Origin: Gautieria morchelliformis | Taxonomy: Eukaryota > Basidiomycota > Agaricomycetes > Gomphales > Gomphaceae | Assembly: GCA_015179125.1 (NCBI GenBank) | Contig: WHVA01000081.1 | Coordinates: forward strand, 230,535 to 294,534 | Reading direction: 5' to 3' | DNA length: 64,000 nucleotides | In this document: one piece after another, positions 44,920 to 54,924 of the stretch | Layout of the letters: each line of letters begins with the position of its first letter | Numbering within the stretch: the first letter of the stretch is position 1 | The notes under the pieces: generated by a model | What the model was told of the DNA's origin: nothing | The model's input: the letters and a program-made list of their open reading frames with translations, nothing else | Databases searched by the model: none | Translations under genes and position numbers: made by a program

Positions 44920-45640
44920 TCAGACCTGTGTGGCCTGGCCACCAGCACACTGTCAGTGCATGGGGGCCATTGATTGTGTCATGGATGTCGAGTGATCGAC
45001 ATCGGTTCTGTCTTTGGGTGGGATCATCCTTGTTAGATGGTGATGGCATGGTGATGGTAGCTTCTAATAAGTGATGCGCCTCAGAAAGATCCAAGGCAAA
45101 AATTAACCGTGCCATTGCTGGTGTGTCACCTGTGTTACCTAATATCTTTTGGGTAGGTCGTGTGGCTTTGTTACACCTCGAAGCTCTAGGTAGTGATCTA
45201 GAGCTTCCATATGCTTGCACCCTGGCATAGGCTCCCATGTCACATCGCCTAGGGTCCATCAGACCTGAAACTCCAGGTCCTTTGAATTTATCCATCTGTG
45301 GGATAATATGTTGTCAATGAGCCATTCCTCTTTGTTGTTTGCACCAAAGTCATAGAATGACTTTCCATTGCGGTGGGGGAACAGGTCGTTGTTATTGGCC
45401 TCATAATGTCTTATGCGGCTGGTGTGAAAGACAGGCACAATGTGTCGGTTCTTTAGGTTGTCCGGTAGCTCAAGAGTTACAGTTGAGGCCTCATTATGGG
45501 CCTCGAGTACGCAATATGGACCAATGTATCGCAGCACCAGTTTCCTGGACCTTCCTTTGGGCAGGGCCAGGTTCTAGGTCAATAAGTATACATTGTTATT
45601 GGGGTATAAGGAGGGAGATGAAGGTGCAGACGGAAGAGAA
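44920..45640 (-). pseudogene. Chromovirus integrase tail, chromodomain and ORF3 start (copy D)
   Basis: The minus strand reads NLALPKGRSRKLV, LRYIGPYCVLEAHN, IVPVFHTSRIRHYE, then a chromodomain (EEWLIDNILSHRW, LEFQV, WTLGDVTWEP, HYLELRG). One internal stop lies in the chromodomain. Beyond it the opening of ORF3 follows in broken frames (PPKDRTDVD-like), cut at about 44920 by the copia fragment. It closely parallels copy A at 5340-5980, which confirms that ORF3 lies directly after the chromodomain. Confidence 0.75.
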
Positions 45641-45915
45641 CACGATGCACAATGCGTGAGAGACAAAACACTAGTGAGGACTGCTGTTAACTCACTCATC
45701 CGGACTCCTCATGGGAGCGATGGGCTAAAACCATTAGATTCGTTGTAACTATGGCGCTACCTACTTATACAATGATGGATATGCGAGCGCTTGGTCAGGG
45801 GGCCGCAGAGTGGGAACTAGATAGGTGTATCCTAATGCAGATAGCCCTGGGAAGATGCCGGTTCACAACACAGGCAGCGCTGACATAGTAAAGAGACGAA
45901 GTAGTATATACCAGT
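45591..45915 (+). repeat. Dispersed unclassified repeat, copy 2
   Basis: Diverged direct copy of 27211-27505. It overlaps the upstream edge of the copy D pol fragment, so the repeat may derive from chromovirus internal sequence. Confidence 0.55.
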
Positions 45916-45942
45916 TTACAACAGTCATTGACCGCATACATG

Positions 45943-46905
45943 TGTCCAGATTGGTTTTTAGGTGTTAATATCATGTATTAGTGAACACAGCGAATGCCCG
46001 AATAGCTTGTGCAAAGAAGTGTGCCGTTCGGCGAATAAGATGAACCAATAAATGTTCAGAAGGTAAGAGGGCTTCCTGAACAGAGCTCGCCATATCTACA
46101 GTCATAGCCAAGTAGCCCGTGACACCTGATGATGTAACGTGCCAGATGTCATGGAAAGGTTGTTTAAGCAGCAACAATCCTTTCACTGGCGAAGGTGCTC
46201 CTTCGGAGCCCTTTGCCGACAGCGCAGATAATAGTTCGAAGGCTAAGGTAACGAAGGTGAAGTACAAAAACTCACCAGTGGTGCTTAAGTCCTCGTTTGG
46301 TCAAAGATAGGAATTTATAGGAGAGGGCTCAAGATGATGGTCACAGTGAGGTCAAGTTTTGCACAAGATAGATGTATGATAATTGATTGACCTGCAGAAT
46401 ATACATGTGAATGTAGAATACTTATACCGAATGCTCATATGTCATCAGCGAATAGGAAAGAGGCTGTCGTGAGTCAGGGTTGGATAGGGGTGTGCAGTCA
46501 GGATACAAATAGGTGAAACACATGTACAATATAAATAAGGAGGAGTGTGAATGTGAAATGACAGGAAGGAAAGAGGACGAAGTTACCCATGTATGAAAAC
46601 ATGCCTTGAGACCTGCATACATGTTACCCTGCATAGACTCTTCATCTGTTGGGTTGATCCCACATGACCTGCGGGTAGGACATCCCGCAAATGCATTCTG
46701 GCCATATGAACACCTAAAGGGGTTGGATCAGGAAGATGATGGGGCCAGTGATGAACCATCACACCGGGTAGAGGATGTTGATCGTGTTTGATGGTGTACC
46801 TGCTGGCGAATGATGCAAGCAGCGAATGGCCATTCGGCAAATGGGGAAAAGAGCGAATAGAGTGAATACCGAGGAGGAGTGGTGGAAGGTAAGGGCAAAC
46901 TCAGG
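45943..46905 (-). repeat. Long alpha-LTR fragment
   Basis: It starts at TGTCCAGATTGG near 45943 and follows the reverse complement of 20160-21191 over most of its length, including TGGGTTGATCCCACATGA. The last tens of bases before the family edge are replaced by gag sequence. Confidence 0.8.
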
Positions 46906-46929
46906 CAAAGATGCAGGAGGAGAAATGAG

Positions 46930-48045
46930 GGGGAACGTCCTGATGCCTTTCCCGACGACAAACGAAAGGTCAATTATTCCCTGTCTTATCTCCCAGGCAT
47001 GGCTCTCAACTACTTCGAACCCGCCCTCATGGATACCTACACCGCCATTGACTGGGCAGACGATTATCACAACTTTGTTTCTGAACTCCACAACAACTTC
47101 GGACCATTTGAAATGGAAGCCGTGTTCGGTGCATTTATGCTCCTGCACCAAAATCAAGCATAATATGTTCAATTTATTGTGTGGTGTTTCCAATTGTTTC
47201 TCACATTGTTCTTGTACCATGCATCCATTTCTCTGCTTATTTTCGAAATTTTCCAGTCACTCCCTATCTCTCCATTCCACTTTGTTATTTCTATTTTCAC
47301 AGGCGGCTGCACCCAGCGGAGTTTGAAATGACTTCGACGCGCTAGCTCTTGAGCGCTAAAGGGCCGGGTGCACGTATATGCCTTCTGAGACAGGATTGTA
47401 CTCCTCTCTCAGTGACAATAAGTTCACTGAGAGAGGCGAGTAGTATCTTTCATATTTACATAGCATGTTGACTGAAAATCATGTAGTATATTTGATTCTA
47501 GGTATTATATTAATATATCAGTGACAATAAATTCACTGAGAGAGTATATTTGATTCTAGCTTTCTAAGAACTCTACTGACCCTTCCCTGCCATAGCCCCT
47601 AGTTGCTAACAAGCCGATGCGAAAAATGAACTCGATAAGCTTCATATGAAAGACATATAAGATAGCTAAATACATCATCAATTTCCAGCAGCTCGCTCCT
47701 CGAGTCCAATGGGGAGAAGCTGCACTCCGCCGACAGTTATACATGGGCTTACCATCCCAGATCAAGGATGAAATTGCCCGTGTCGGAAGGCCCGCCACCC
47801 TAACTGACCTCCACAACCTAGCCCAATCTATCGATGCATGCTACTGGGAAAGAGATTCCGAAATCGCTCACGAAACTTCCGCCCAGAGCAAGCACGACAA
47901 GTCTTCCGACAAGAAGTCTGATAAGGAAAAAAAGAAGACCAATTCCGGAAACAACAACTCCGGAAATAACAACAACAACAACAGTTCCAGCTCCAACTCC
48001 AGCAACCGGAATGCCACTCTTTTCCAGCTGCACCTCGGTGTGTTA
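46930..48045 (+). pseudogene. Gypsy gag (copy H) split by a copia LTR
   Basis: The 5' part encodes GMALNYFEPALMD and HNFVSELHNNFGPFEME. After the LTR, it resumes with QLYMGLPSQIKDEIARVGRP and NLAQSIDACYWERDSEIAHE, ending in an Asn/Ser-rich tail with AAC runs. It is homologous to the gag at 50706-51520 (copy G). Stops occur shortly after the insertion (near 47660). Gag would form particles; there is no zinc knuckle or pol. Confidence 0.8.
47123..47611 (+). repeat. Solo copia LTR inside gag, with perfect target duplication
   Basis: It runs from TGTTCGGTGC to AGTTGCTAACA, 489 bp, flanked by AGCCG at 47118-47122 and 47612-47616. It is the opposite-strand counterpart of 18717-19204. It interrupts the gag reading frame between GPFEMEA and the downstream helices. 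Confidence 0.93.
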
Positions 48046-48303
48046 CGTCTATGCTTCTCATGTGTAACACCTACATATTTGAATGAGTATCTAGTATGAC
48101 TTTCATTGCTTATGATGAAGCAACCTAAGGACTCATATATTTGAAGGAAATGTATTAATATAGCTCATCTAGGCAATGATTTCAGTGTCCCCTGTCTGAT
48201 TGGAGTACAGTGTGAGTGATAATACCCATATACTCAATTAGAATTATTAACACAATTTACTTGTCTAGGCCTTCTGCTAGCTTGCACCTATGCTATATCC
48301 TTT

Positions 48304-48703
48304 CACTGCAGGCATATAAAAGTTTTCTTGTCTGAAAAACTGTTGAAAAACTGTAAAAATTTTCCAAAAATTTTTAGTGTTTTTTATGTAAAAGAAATTA
48401 TAATAAAATTTTGTGTTTTTATTAGAATTTGTTGAGCAAGAAAATTGTAAAAAAATTCAAAGTTTTTTTCAGGGTTTTTTATGGGTTTCTTTGTGTTTTC
48501 ACAAAGAAACTTATAAAAAGACATAAAAAACCCTGCAAAAAACTTTAAACTTTTTTACAATTTCCTCACTCAACAAATTCTTACAAAAACAAAAAAAAAA
48601 AACACAAAGTTTTTTTACATTAAAAACACTAAAAAAATTTGGAATATCTCTACAGTTTTTTGAACAGTTTTTCAGACCAGAAAATCTTTATATGCCTCCA
48701 GTG
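48304..48703. mobile_element. Second hairpin MITE with CACTGCAGGCAT ends
   Basis: The left end CACTGCAGGCATATA and right end TATATGCCTCCAGTG are inverted. The inversion extends nearly to the centre, around CTTTGTGTTTTCACAAAG near 48490-48507. It is flanked by TTT on both sides. 400 bp, extremely AT-rich and non-coding. It shares its terminal ten bases with the MITE at 12405. Confidence 0.7.
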
Positions 48704-49534
48704 TTTTAGAATCACAGAGTTTTGGGTGTCCTTGGGCTGATCATTCTTGGTGCTATTATCATTGATGTGTTATGTGCCTGTCCAGACTTGATATAAATAA
48801 CATATATTCACTTCACTGGATATAGTATCTGTCTGTTTTGGACAACTGCAATCCCACTAATCCACAAGTTAATTTGTCAGTATGGAATAGGACTTTCTAC
48901 CTGGATTTATACTTAAAATTCTCCAGGAGTAAGATATAGAGGCCTGGACTTGCCCAATCTGTCTCTGAATACCTTTGACAGTGGCTACCATCAGTAGTGT
49001 TGCTGTAATCCTTTATGACATTGGAATGGTGATAGTAACCATTAGGAGCTCAATTGAAACCTTGAAGCTTTGGCAGAAAGGTGGAATTTGGGTTAGGAAA
49101 TCACTCATTAGTCTAGTGGTTTACCAAGGTAAGTATGCAACATATTGCTTATACATGTGGACAAATCACTAATCTACAGCTAAGGCTTTGTCAGATATAG
49201 GTATGGAATATGTGAAAGACTAAGAGTTGTCGATAGTAGAATGGATAGTGTGTTGGATTCAGACTTCTATTTGAAGTCAAATCGAGTAGGGTTGTAAAAG
49301 CAGAAATATAGAGAAAACACAGTGTGTGGATTCTCTCCAGTGATAACTACGCAAGACTGTGCATCGCAGAATACCAAGATAATTCAAAAGGTGAGTTCTG
49401 ATTGACTGAAGTTTTTGGATGTACAGGCTGAGGTATTTATCTAGCTACAGGATGTGCTGCGGTGCGAGGAGCAGAGGAGTGATGTGTAGGTGTACTCGAA
49501 TGACTGGACTTGGGGAAAAAAAAAAAAAAAAGCA
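48704..49534. other. Unassigned stretch
   Basis: No coding motif recognised; a run of about 17 A residues lies near 49515. Confidence 0.3.
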
Positions 49535-50015
49535 ATGATATGAAGACTAGAGTAGTGAAGGCGAAGTACGAAAACTCACCAGTGGTGCTTAAGTCCTCTT
49601 CTGGTCTAAGGTAGTAGTCTATAGAAGAGGGCTCAAGATGATAGTCACAGTGAGTCAAGTTTTGCACAAGATAGACATATGATAATTGAACTGCAGAATA
49701 TACATGCAAATGTAAACTACTTATACCAAATGCTCATATGTTATCAGCAAATAGAAAAGAGGCCATCATGAGCTAGGGTTGGACAGGGGTGCGCAGTCAG
49801 GATACAAATAGATGAAACATATATGCAATAGAGGAAGGGAGGAGTGCGAACATGACACAACAGAGGGGAGGAGAGAACAAAGGTACCTATGTAAGAAAAC
49901 ACGCCTTGAGACCTGCATACATGTTACCCTGCATGGACTCTTGGTCTGCTGGGTTGATCCCACATGATCTATGGGTAGGACGTCCCGCAAATGCATTCTG
50001 GTCATAGGAACACCC
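49535..50015 (-). repeat. Alpha-LTR fragment
   Basis: It parallels 46245-46715, including AAACTCACCAGTGGTGCTTAA and the CCTTGAGACCTGCATACATG block. Both family edges are missing; it is cut at 50015 by another LTR. Confidence 0.75.
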
Positions 50016-50468
50016 TGTTACAATCCATTCCTGAATCTGATCCCAAAGCCTTGGCTTTGGTACTCATTCGGGAACCTCAGGTTTCACTCAGATTCATTCA
50101 GGTTTCTCTTCGCACCTTCCATCACCCCTGACTTCCATTTCTAGTTAGTTCTCATTTGCCTGACCCTTTGTTCCCCTGTCCATTGATCCGATCCTTGATC
50201 CCTCTTGACCCTGCATGCTACTTTACTATATAGACCCCCAGTCCCTGTATCATAGTTCCTCAGTTCAGATATTGAATTAGCTTCTCATACATTAGACCCC
50301 TCTGCTTGATATCAAATCTGATCCTCAGCTTCTAGCCGAGACCGCTCCCGAAATTAGGGCAGAACACTGAGTGAGCGCAAACCATGAGGTTGAAGCCAAG
50401 CCCTCTGACCCAAGACCCGAGTTCAGCCTTGGTAAAGCCGAACTACGGTACGACTCACAGTCTTAACA
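50016..50468 (+). repeat. 5' LTR of gypsy element G
   Basis: It runs from TGTTACAATCC to CAGTCTTAACA, 453 bp, with matching TGTTA/TAACA ends. A gag follows about 240 bp downstream on the same strand. No second copy lies in the window, so a target duplication cannot be tested. Confidence 0.6.
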
Positions 50469-50705
50469 GTATATCTGAACTCCCTACACTCATTGTACAG
50501 AATGCCAATCACCTGTTCTTACACCCGTGCCAAAGGCAGCCATGTAACGCCAACAATCAAAGCTTGGCGTGCACGAGGTGCTTCAAGCGTCCTGGAAAAC
50601 CCACCGTTCCATCACCGGTATTCCAACCCCCCATCAGTTCAACCCACTCCCCAGCACCGAGTTATTGGTGCTGGCCAAGGGTGTGTCAGCGAAGTTCCCA
50701 AAGAA

Positions 50706-51520
50706 ATGAGCGCTGAACCCCTGGAACCTAGTGACCCTGGCAATGGTGGTGGAGGTGGTGATGATGCCGATTCCAAGCATAATTCCGATCCAGATGTAGC
50801 AGGCCCGAGACCTAATCCCAACCCAAATGCAGCGGTAAATGGCGAAGAACAGGTGGGGTGACTACACACACTTTGGAAAAGCTCGCCAACAATGGGCCTG
50901 GTGGTGGTGGAGACCAAAACGACTCCAAGGCAAAGCTCCGGGAACACGACCAGTTTGATGGCTCGGACCTGAAGATGCTCCGAGGATTCCTTCTCCAGTG
51001 CACATTGAATTTCCATGCCAAACCCCAAGCATTCCAAGATGGTTCTAGGAAAGTGAACTATGTTTTGTCCTTCCCTCAAGGGAACAGCTCTGGATTATTT
51101 CGAGCCCTACCTTGCAGATGACCCTGCTGATGAACCCGCAGACGAACCTACATGGGCTTCAGATTACACGGCATTCACAGAAGAACTCTATCTGAATTTT
51201 GGCCCATACGATCAGGTTGTGGATGCTGAAATTGAGCTCGAGAATTTGGTCATGAAGGATAACCACAAGGCAACTCAGTTGTTTGTTGAATTCTACAGGC
51301 TTGCATCCGTCCTCCAGTATAATGATTCGGCTTTGCCGAAGCAAATCAAGGACAAGATGGTGCATTTCGACAAACCCCGAACCCTTGATGACCTCCTAGA
51401 CCTCATTCAGAAAATCAACCAGAGGTATTGGGAATGCCATGGCGAACTCTCTCGTGAGACTCATTCCGCTCCCAAACCTGAGGCCAAGAACGACACGTCA
51501 GCCAGCCAAAACTGAGGTTC
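50706..51520 (+). pseudogene. Gypsy gag (copy G)
   Basis: The likely start is MSAEPLEPSDPG at 50706. A Gly/Asp/Pro-rich N-terminus is followed after a frameshift near 50860 by FDGSDLKMLRGFLLQ and KVNYVLSFPQG. After a second shift near 51085 comes GTALDYFEPYLAD, DYTAFTEELYLNFGPYD and NDSALPKQIKDKMVHFDKP, ending at SASQN. A Gln/Lys-rich region follows (to 51658) but is cut by an alpha LTR before any zinc knuckle. This is the capsid-like core of Ty3/gypsy gag; protease and pol are lost. Confidence 0.8.
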
Positions 51521-51658
51521 CCAGAACAACGGCCCACAACAAGGTCAAGGCAAAGGCAAGGATAAGCTGAAAGGGAATAATCAGTCTGAGGGTCAGATAA
51601 AACCCAAACTGGACCGACTCAGCAAGGACGGCAAACTCACACCCACAGCATGCCAACT

Positions 51659-52449
51659 GTCATGACTCGTTTATTTCTTGTATCCAGTAACTCCATTTTC
51701 CCTTTCGTCACACCACTTCTATGTTCGCTCCGTTTGCTCTTCGCAGAATTCACTGAATGGTTATTCACTACATTCACCAGTAGGCACGCCCTCAAACATG
51801 ATTGACAGCCTTTACCCAGCCTGATGGTCCATCACTGGTCCCATCATCTTCTCGACTCAACCCCCTTTGGGTGTTCCTATGGCCAGAATGCATTCATGGG
51901 ATGTCCTACCCATAGATCGTGTGGGATCGACCCAGCAGACGAAGAGTCCGTGCAGGGTAACATATATACAGGTCTCAATGCATGTTTTCATACATAGGTA
52001 CCTTCATCCTCTTTCCTCCCTGTCATTTCACATTTGCACTCCTCCTTATTTCTATTGTATATGTATTTCACCTATTTGTATCCTGACTGTGCACCCCTAT
52101 CCCACCCTGACTCATGATGGCCTCTTTCCTATTCACTGATATCATATGAGCATTCGGTATAAGTAGTTTACATTCGCATGTATATTCCCCAGTTCAATTA
52201 TCATACGTCTATCTTGTGCAAAACTTGACCTCACTGTGACCATTGTCTTGAGACCTCTCCTGTAGATTCCTATCTCGGACCAGAGGAGCACTTAAGCACC
52301 ACTGGTGAGTTTTCGTACTTCACCTTCATTACCTTAGCCTTCGTACTGGTATCGGTGCTGTCAGTGAAGGGCTCCAAAGGAGCACCTTTGGCGGCAAAAG
52401 GATTATTGCTGCTTAACAACCTTTCTGTGACACCTTGCATGTTACGACG
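51659..52449 (+). repeat. Alpha-LTR fragment cutting gag G
   Basis: It starts at the family edge TGTCATGACTCG and follows 20160-21191, including the CCACTGGTGAG block. It ends abruptly at TTACGACG, missing the last ~200 bp of the LTR. The junction with gag at 51658 suggests insertion followed by deletion. Confidence 0.8.
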
Positions 52450-52689
52450 AATATAGCGGTCCCAACCACTAAACAATAGAATTTATTTGATAAAGGCATC
52501 ACTTAATATTTTAATCTAAAAGATACACGGTCCACTCCTGTCCGGTCACACCACTCCCGCTCGCCTCCAGCCCCTGCACCCCCTTCGCCTTGGCCGCCCT
52601 GGACAAGGGTTTCCTGCCTCCATGCGGAGGTGTGTGTGGTCAACAGGCTCACGGCCTGAGTGTCGACCAAGTGGAAGAAGACCGGAGGG

Positions 52690-53417
52690 TCAGAGGTCAG
52701 TCAGAGAAGCCTTCTTGGCGTCCTTGCAGCGGTTGCAGGCGGTGGTCTTTCCAGACAGGTCCCAGACACATGGCAATTCCTTTTCCAAGCAGCCCTCACA
52801 GCTAGGCTGCAATGAGCCATCCTCCTCTGGTGCCAACCTCTTGACACCCGCTTGGTGCACCTCCTTCCGGTGCTGTCTTTCTTCCTGCACCACCCACCAC
52901 TCCACTGTCGCTTTGCCCTTGCCCTTGTTTTTTGGCTTTGGGGTCTCTTCCAGCATGTCCTCCGATGGTGTCTTGCTCCGAACGGAAATCTCTTCCACAT
53001 CTGCCAATTTTTTCTGTTCTGATAGTCAGCCCACTCTATCAAATGGACTGAGGAACTTACCTTTGCAGCCGCATGATCTTTTTCCGCTGTGGCCACCTTT
53101 TCTGCGGTTGCCTTTTCCACAGCGGCTTGCTCTTCCGCAAGTTTCTCTGCCGCTTCTTCAGCCTCGCGTTCTTCACACTCACGCTCAATGCGCTCGAGCT
53201 CGCGTTTGTGGTCTTCACGCTCGCGCTCCTTGCGGTCCTTATGTTCCTTTTCCTTGCGCTCCTCCTCCTTGCGCTCCTCCTCCAACCGCTCCTTCTCATT
53301 CTGAGCGGCCTCCTCGGCCTCGCGCTTTTCCGCCAATTCCTTCTCCGCAAGCATATCAGCGAAATGTTGCTTCATTTGGGAGCTGGTCATTTTAAAGAAA
53401 TCAATTGGAGAGCTCAT
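52690..53417 (-). CDS. Antisense ORF with coiled coil and cysteine cluster (element F)
   Basis: I cannot name the product. The start is at 53417 (MSSPIDFFKMTSSQMKQHFA) and the stop at 52690, joined over a 47-bp phase-0 intron (53014-53060, GTAAGT...CAG). This gives 226 residues. Exon 1 is almost entirely a long Glu/Lys/Arg coiled coil. Exon 2 carries CEGCLEKELPC, ten residues, then CNRCKDAKKAS: a Zn2Cys6-like spacing (C-X2-C-X6-C-X10-C-X2-C-X6) whose sixth Cys is Ser. It starts 124 bp from an LTR and points away from it. A purine tract abuts the LTR, so the ORF is antisense to the parent element. A parallel arrangement is at 61249-62354. A DNA- or RNA-binding role is inference. Confidence 0.6.
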
Positions 53418-53540
53418 GATGGATATGGATTGAGACGTGTTCTTTTCCCCGCCTATCTTTCGAACCCCAACAACGCGTTGTTCACAGGTCACGTGATCCG
53501 ACTTATGGTCTTGCAGGGCTCGACCTTGAAGGGGAGATAC

Positions 53541-54237
53541 TGTTACGACCATGCCACTCAACTATGTCGGCCACCTCCGGAACACCTCCGCAGCACCTCC
53601 GACTCTATTCCGCAACCTTCGCAACCCACAACCTCAACCGCTTGTTCTTCAGTACCCCTGGTTGACTCTACTCACCGGCCTCCGTACTCGACCCTGAACA
53701 CAGCAAGATACCATTTCTGTATTTCCGTTTGTTCTGATGTCCATTGTACTTATGCATCTTTGTTCTTTTGCCATTGTTCTTACTCTACCCTGCACCCCCT
53801 TGTTATCCCCTTGTCCCACATTAGTTACTTACCCCATATGTCTATTCAATTCCCGCTCCCTCCAGAATTTGCTTAGTACTACACTACTACTTGTTGCCTC
53901 AGCTCTTTGTATAAAACCCCCACTTGTATGTCTCCGTTTCTGCAACCAGATAATCAACTTTTGATACATGAATCCCCTCGCACTTTCTCCTGTTCTTAGC
54001 ACAGCGGGTTTTGCAAGCTCTGTCTCTCTCTCTGCCTTTGATACTCTGTCTTCCGCCTCTTCTGACCCCAATCCTCCAACCTCCAACCCTCAGCACTCTC
54101 TTCCCGACTTCGGCCTTGTCCGACATCTGGAAGTCAAATCCGAAATACTTAGGATGGTAGTTCATCCGGGCCACAACATATAAGTCGAAGCTGTTGTCCT
54201 TTCTAGTTCCTATCTCCAGGATTTCCAATACGTAACA
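53541..54237 (+). repeat. 3' LTR of gypsy element F
   Basis: It runs from TGTTACGACC to ATACGTAACA, 697 bp, directly preceded by the purine tract AAGGGGAGATAC. It is related to the reverse-oriented solo LTR at 14900-15559. The flanks GATAC and AATAA do not match, as expected for a 3' LTR still attached to internal sequence on its left. Confidence 0.75.
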
Positions 54238-54432
54238 AATAATCTACATCAAACATTGCATCAATCATGGGAAAAAAAGTTATCTCCGAGAGAAGGAAAA
54301 GACCCAGGTTCTTGTGGGTAATATGCTTGAGCAGTTTCAACTCTCTGTGATTTGGGTCTGGCATGTTTTCAAGACCCCCAAATGATTGGTTACATATCAA
54401 CATGCTACTACCATGCTCCAGAGATAATGGTT
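54238..54432. other. Short spacer between elements F and E1
   Basis: About 195 bp. A minus-strand frame reads [20 protein letters not shown], protein-like but unassignable; possibly a sliver of host gene. Confidence 0.3.
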
Positions 54433-54924
54433 GTAAGGGCAACCCTGGCTAGTTGTGGAGATCACACTACCACACAACTGGCAAGGGGGAATCCAAAGTA
54501 TGTATAAATGAATGGAGTATACAAGAGAGGGGATTCTCACCTGACAAGGGGGGATCCAAAGAGAAAGGTCTAAGGACCCCCAATGTCAGCAAGCCCGTAT
54601 TATACTACGCTGCGCAGCCAGGGACAACAATTGGCACCCGCCATCAACCCTGCATCCTCCTGACCTCCCCGACCCTTGATCGACCCTTGATGCCACCTAT
54701 CACACGAGCTGCTTGATTTCCGACACTGTTCCGAGAGTGGAAGTCGGAAATTGGAGTGGAACTGGCAAAGCGAACAGAACTGGTGGGAGTTCTCCCAGAA
54801 GCGGAATCCTTTCCAAAAGCAGAGGCGGAGATGGAATCGGAACTGGAAGCGGAATCGGAAATGGAGTCGGAACTGGGTGTGGTGTTGGAACTGGAAATGG
54901 AGAACAGGGTGTTCCCTGACATCA
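54433..54924 (-). repeat. 3' LTR of E1
   Basis: On the minus strand it runs from TGATGTCAGGG to TTGCCCTTACA. It contains many TTCCG/CGGAA pentamers. The pol reading frame continues into it for about 280 bp. Confidence 0.88.

Noticed and set aside
49505-49530. Poly(A) run as a LINE or SINE tail
   Set aside because: No LINE or SINE body upstream and no target duplication seen.
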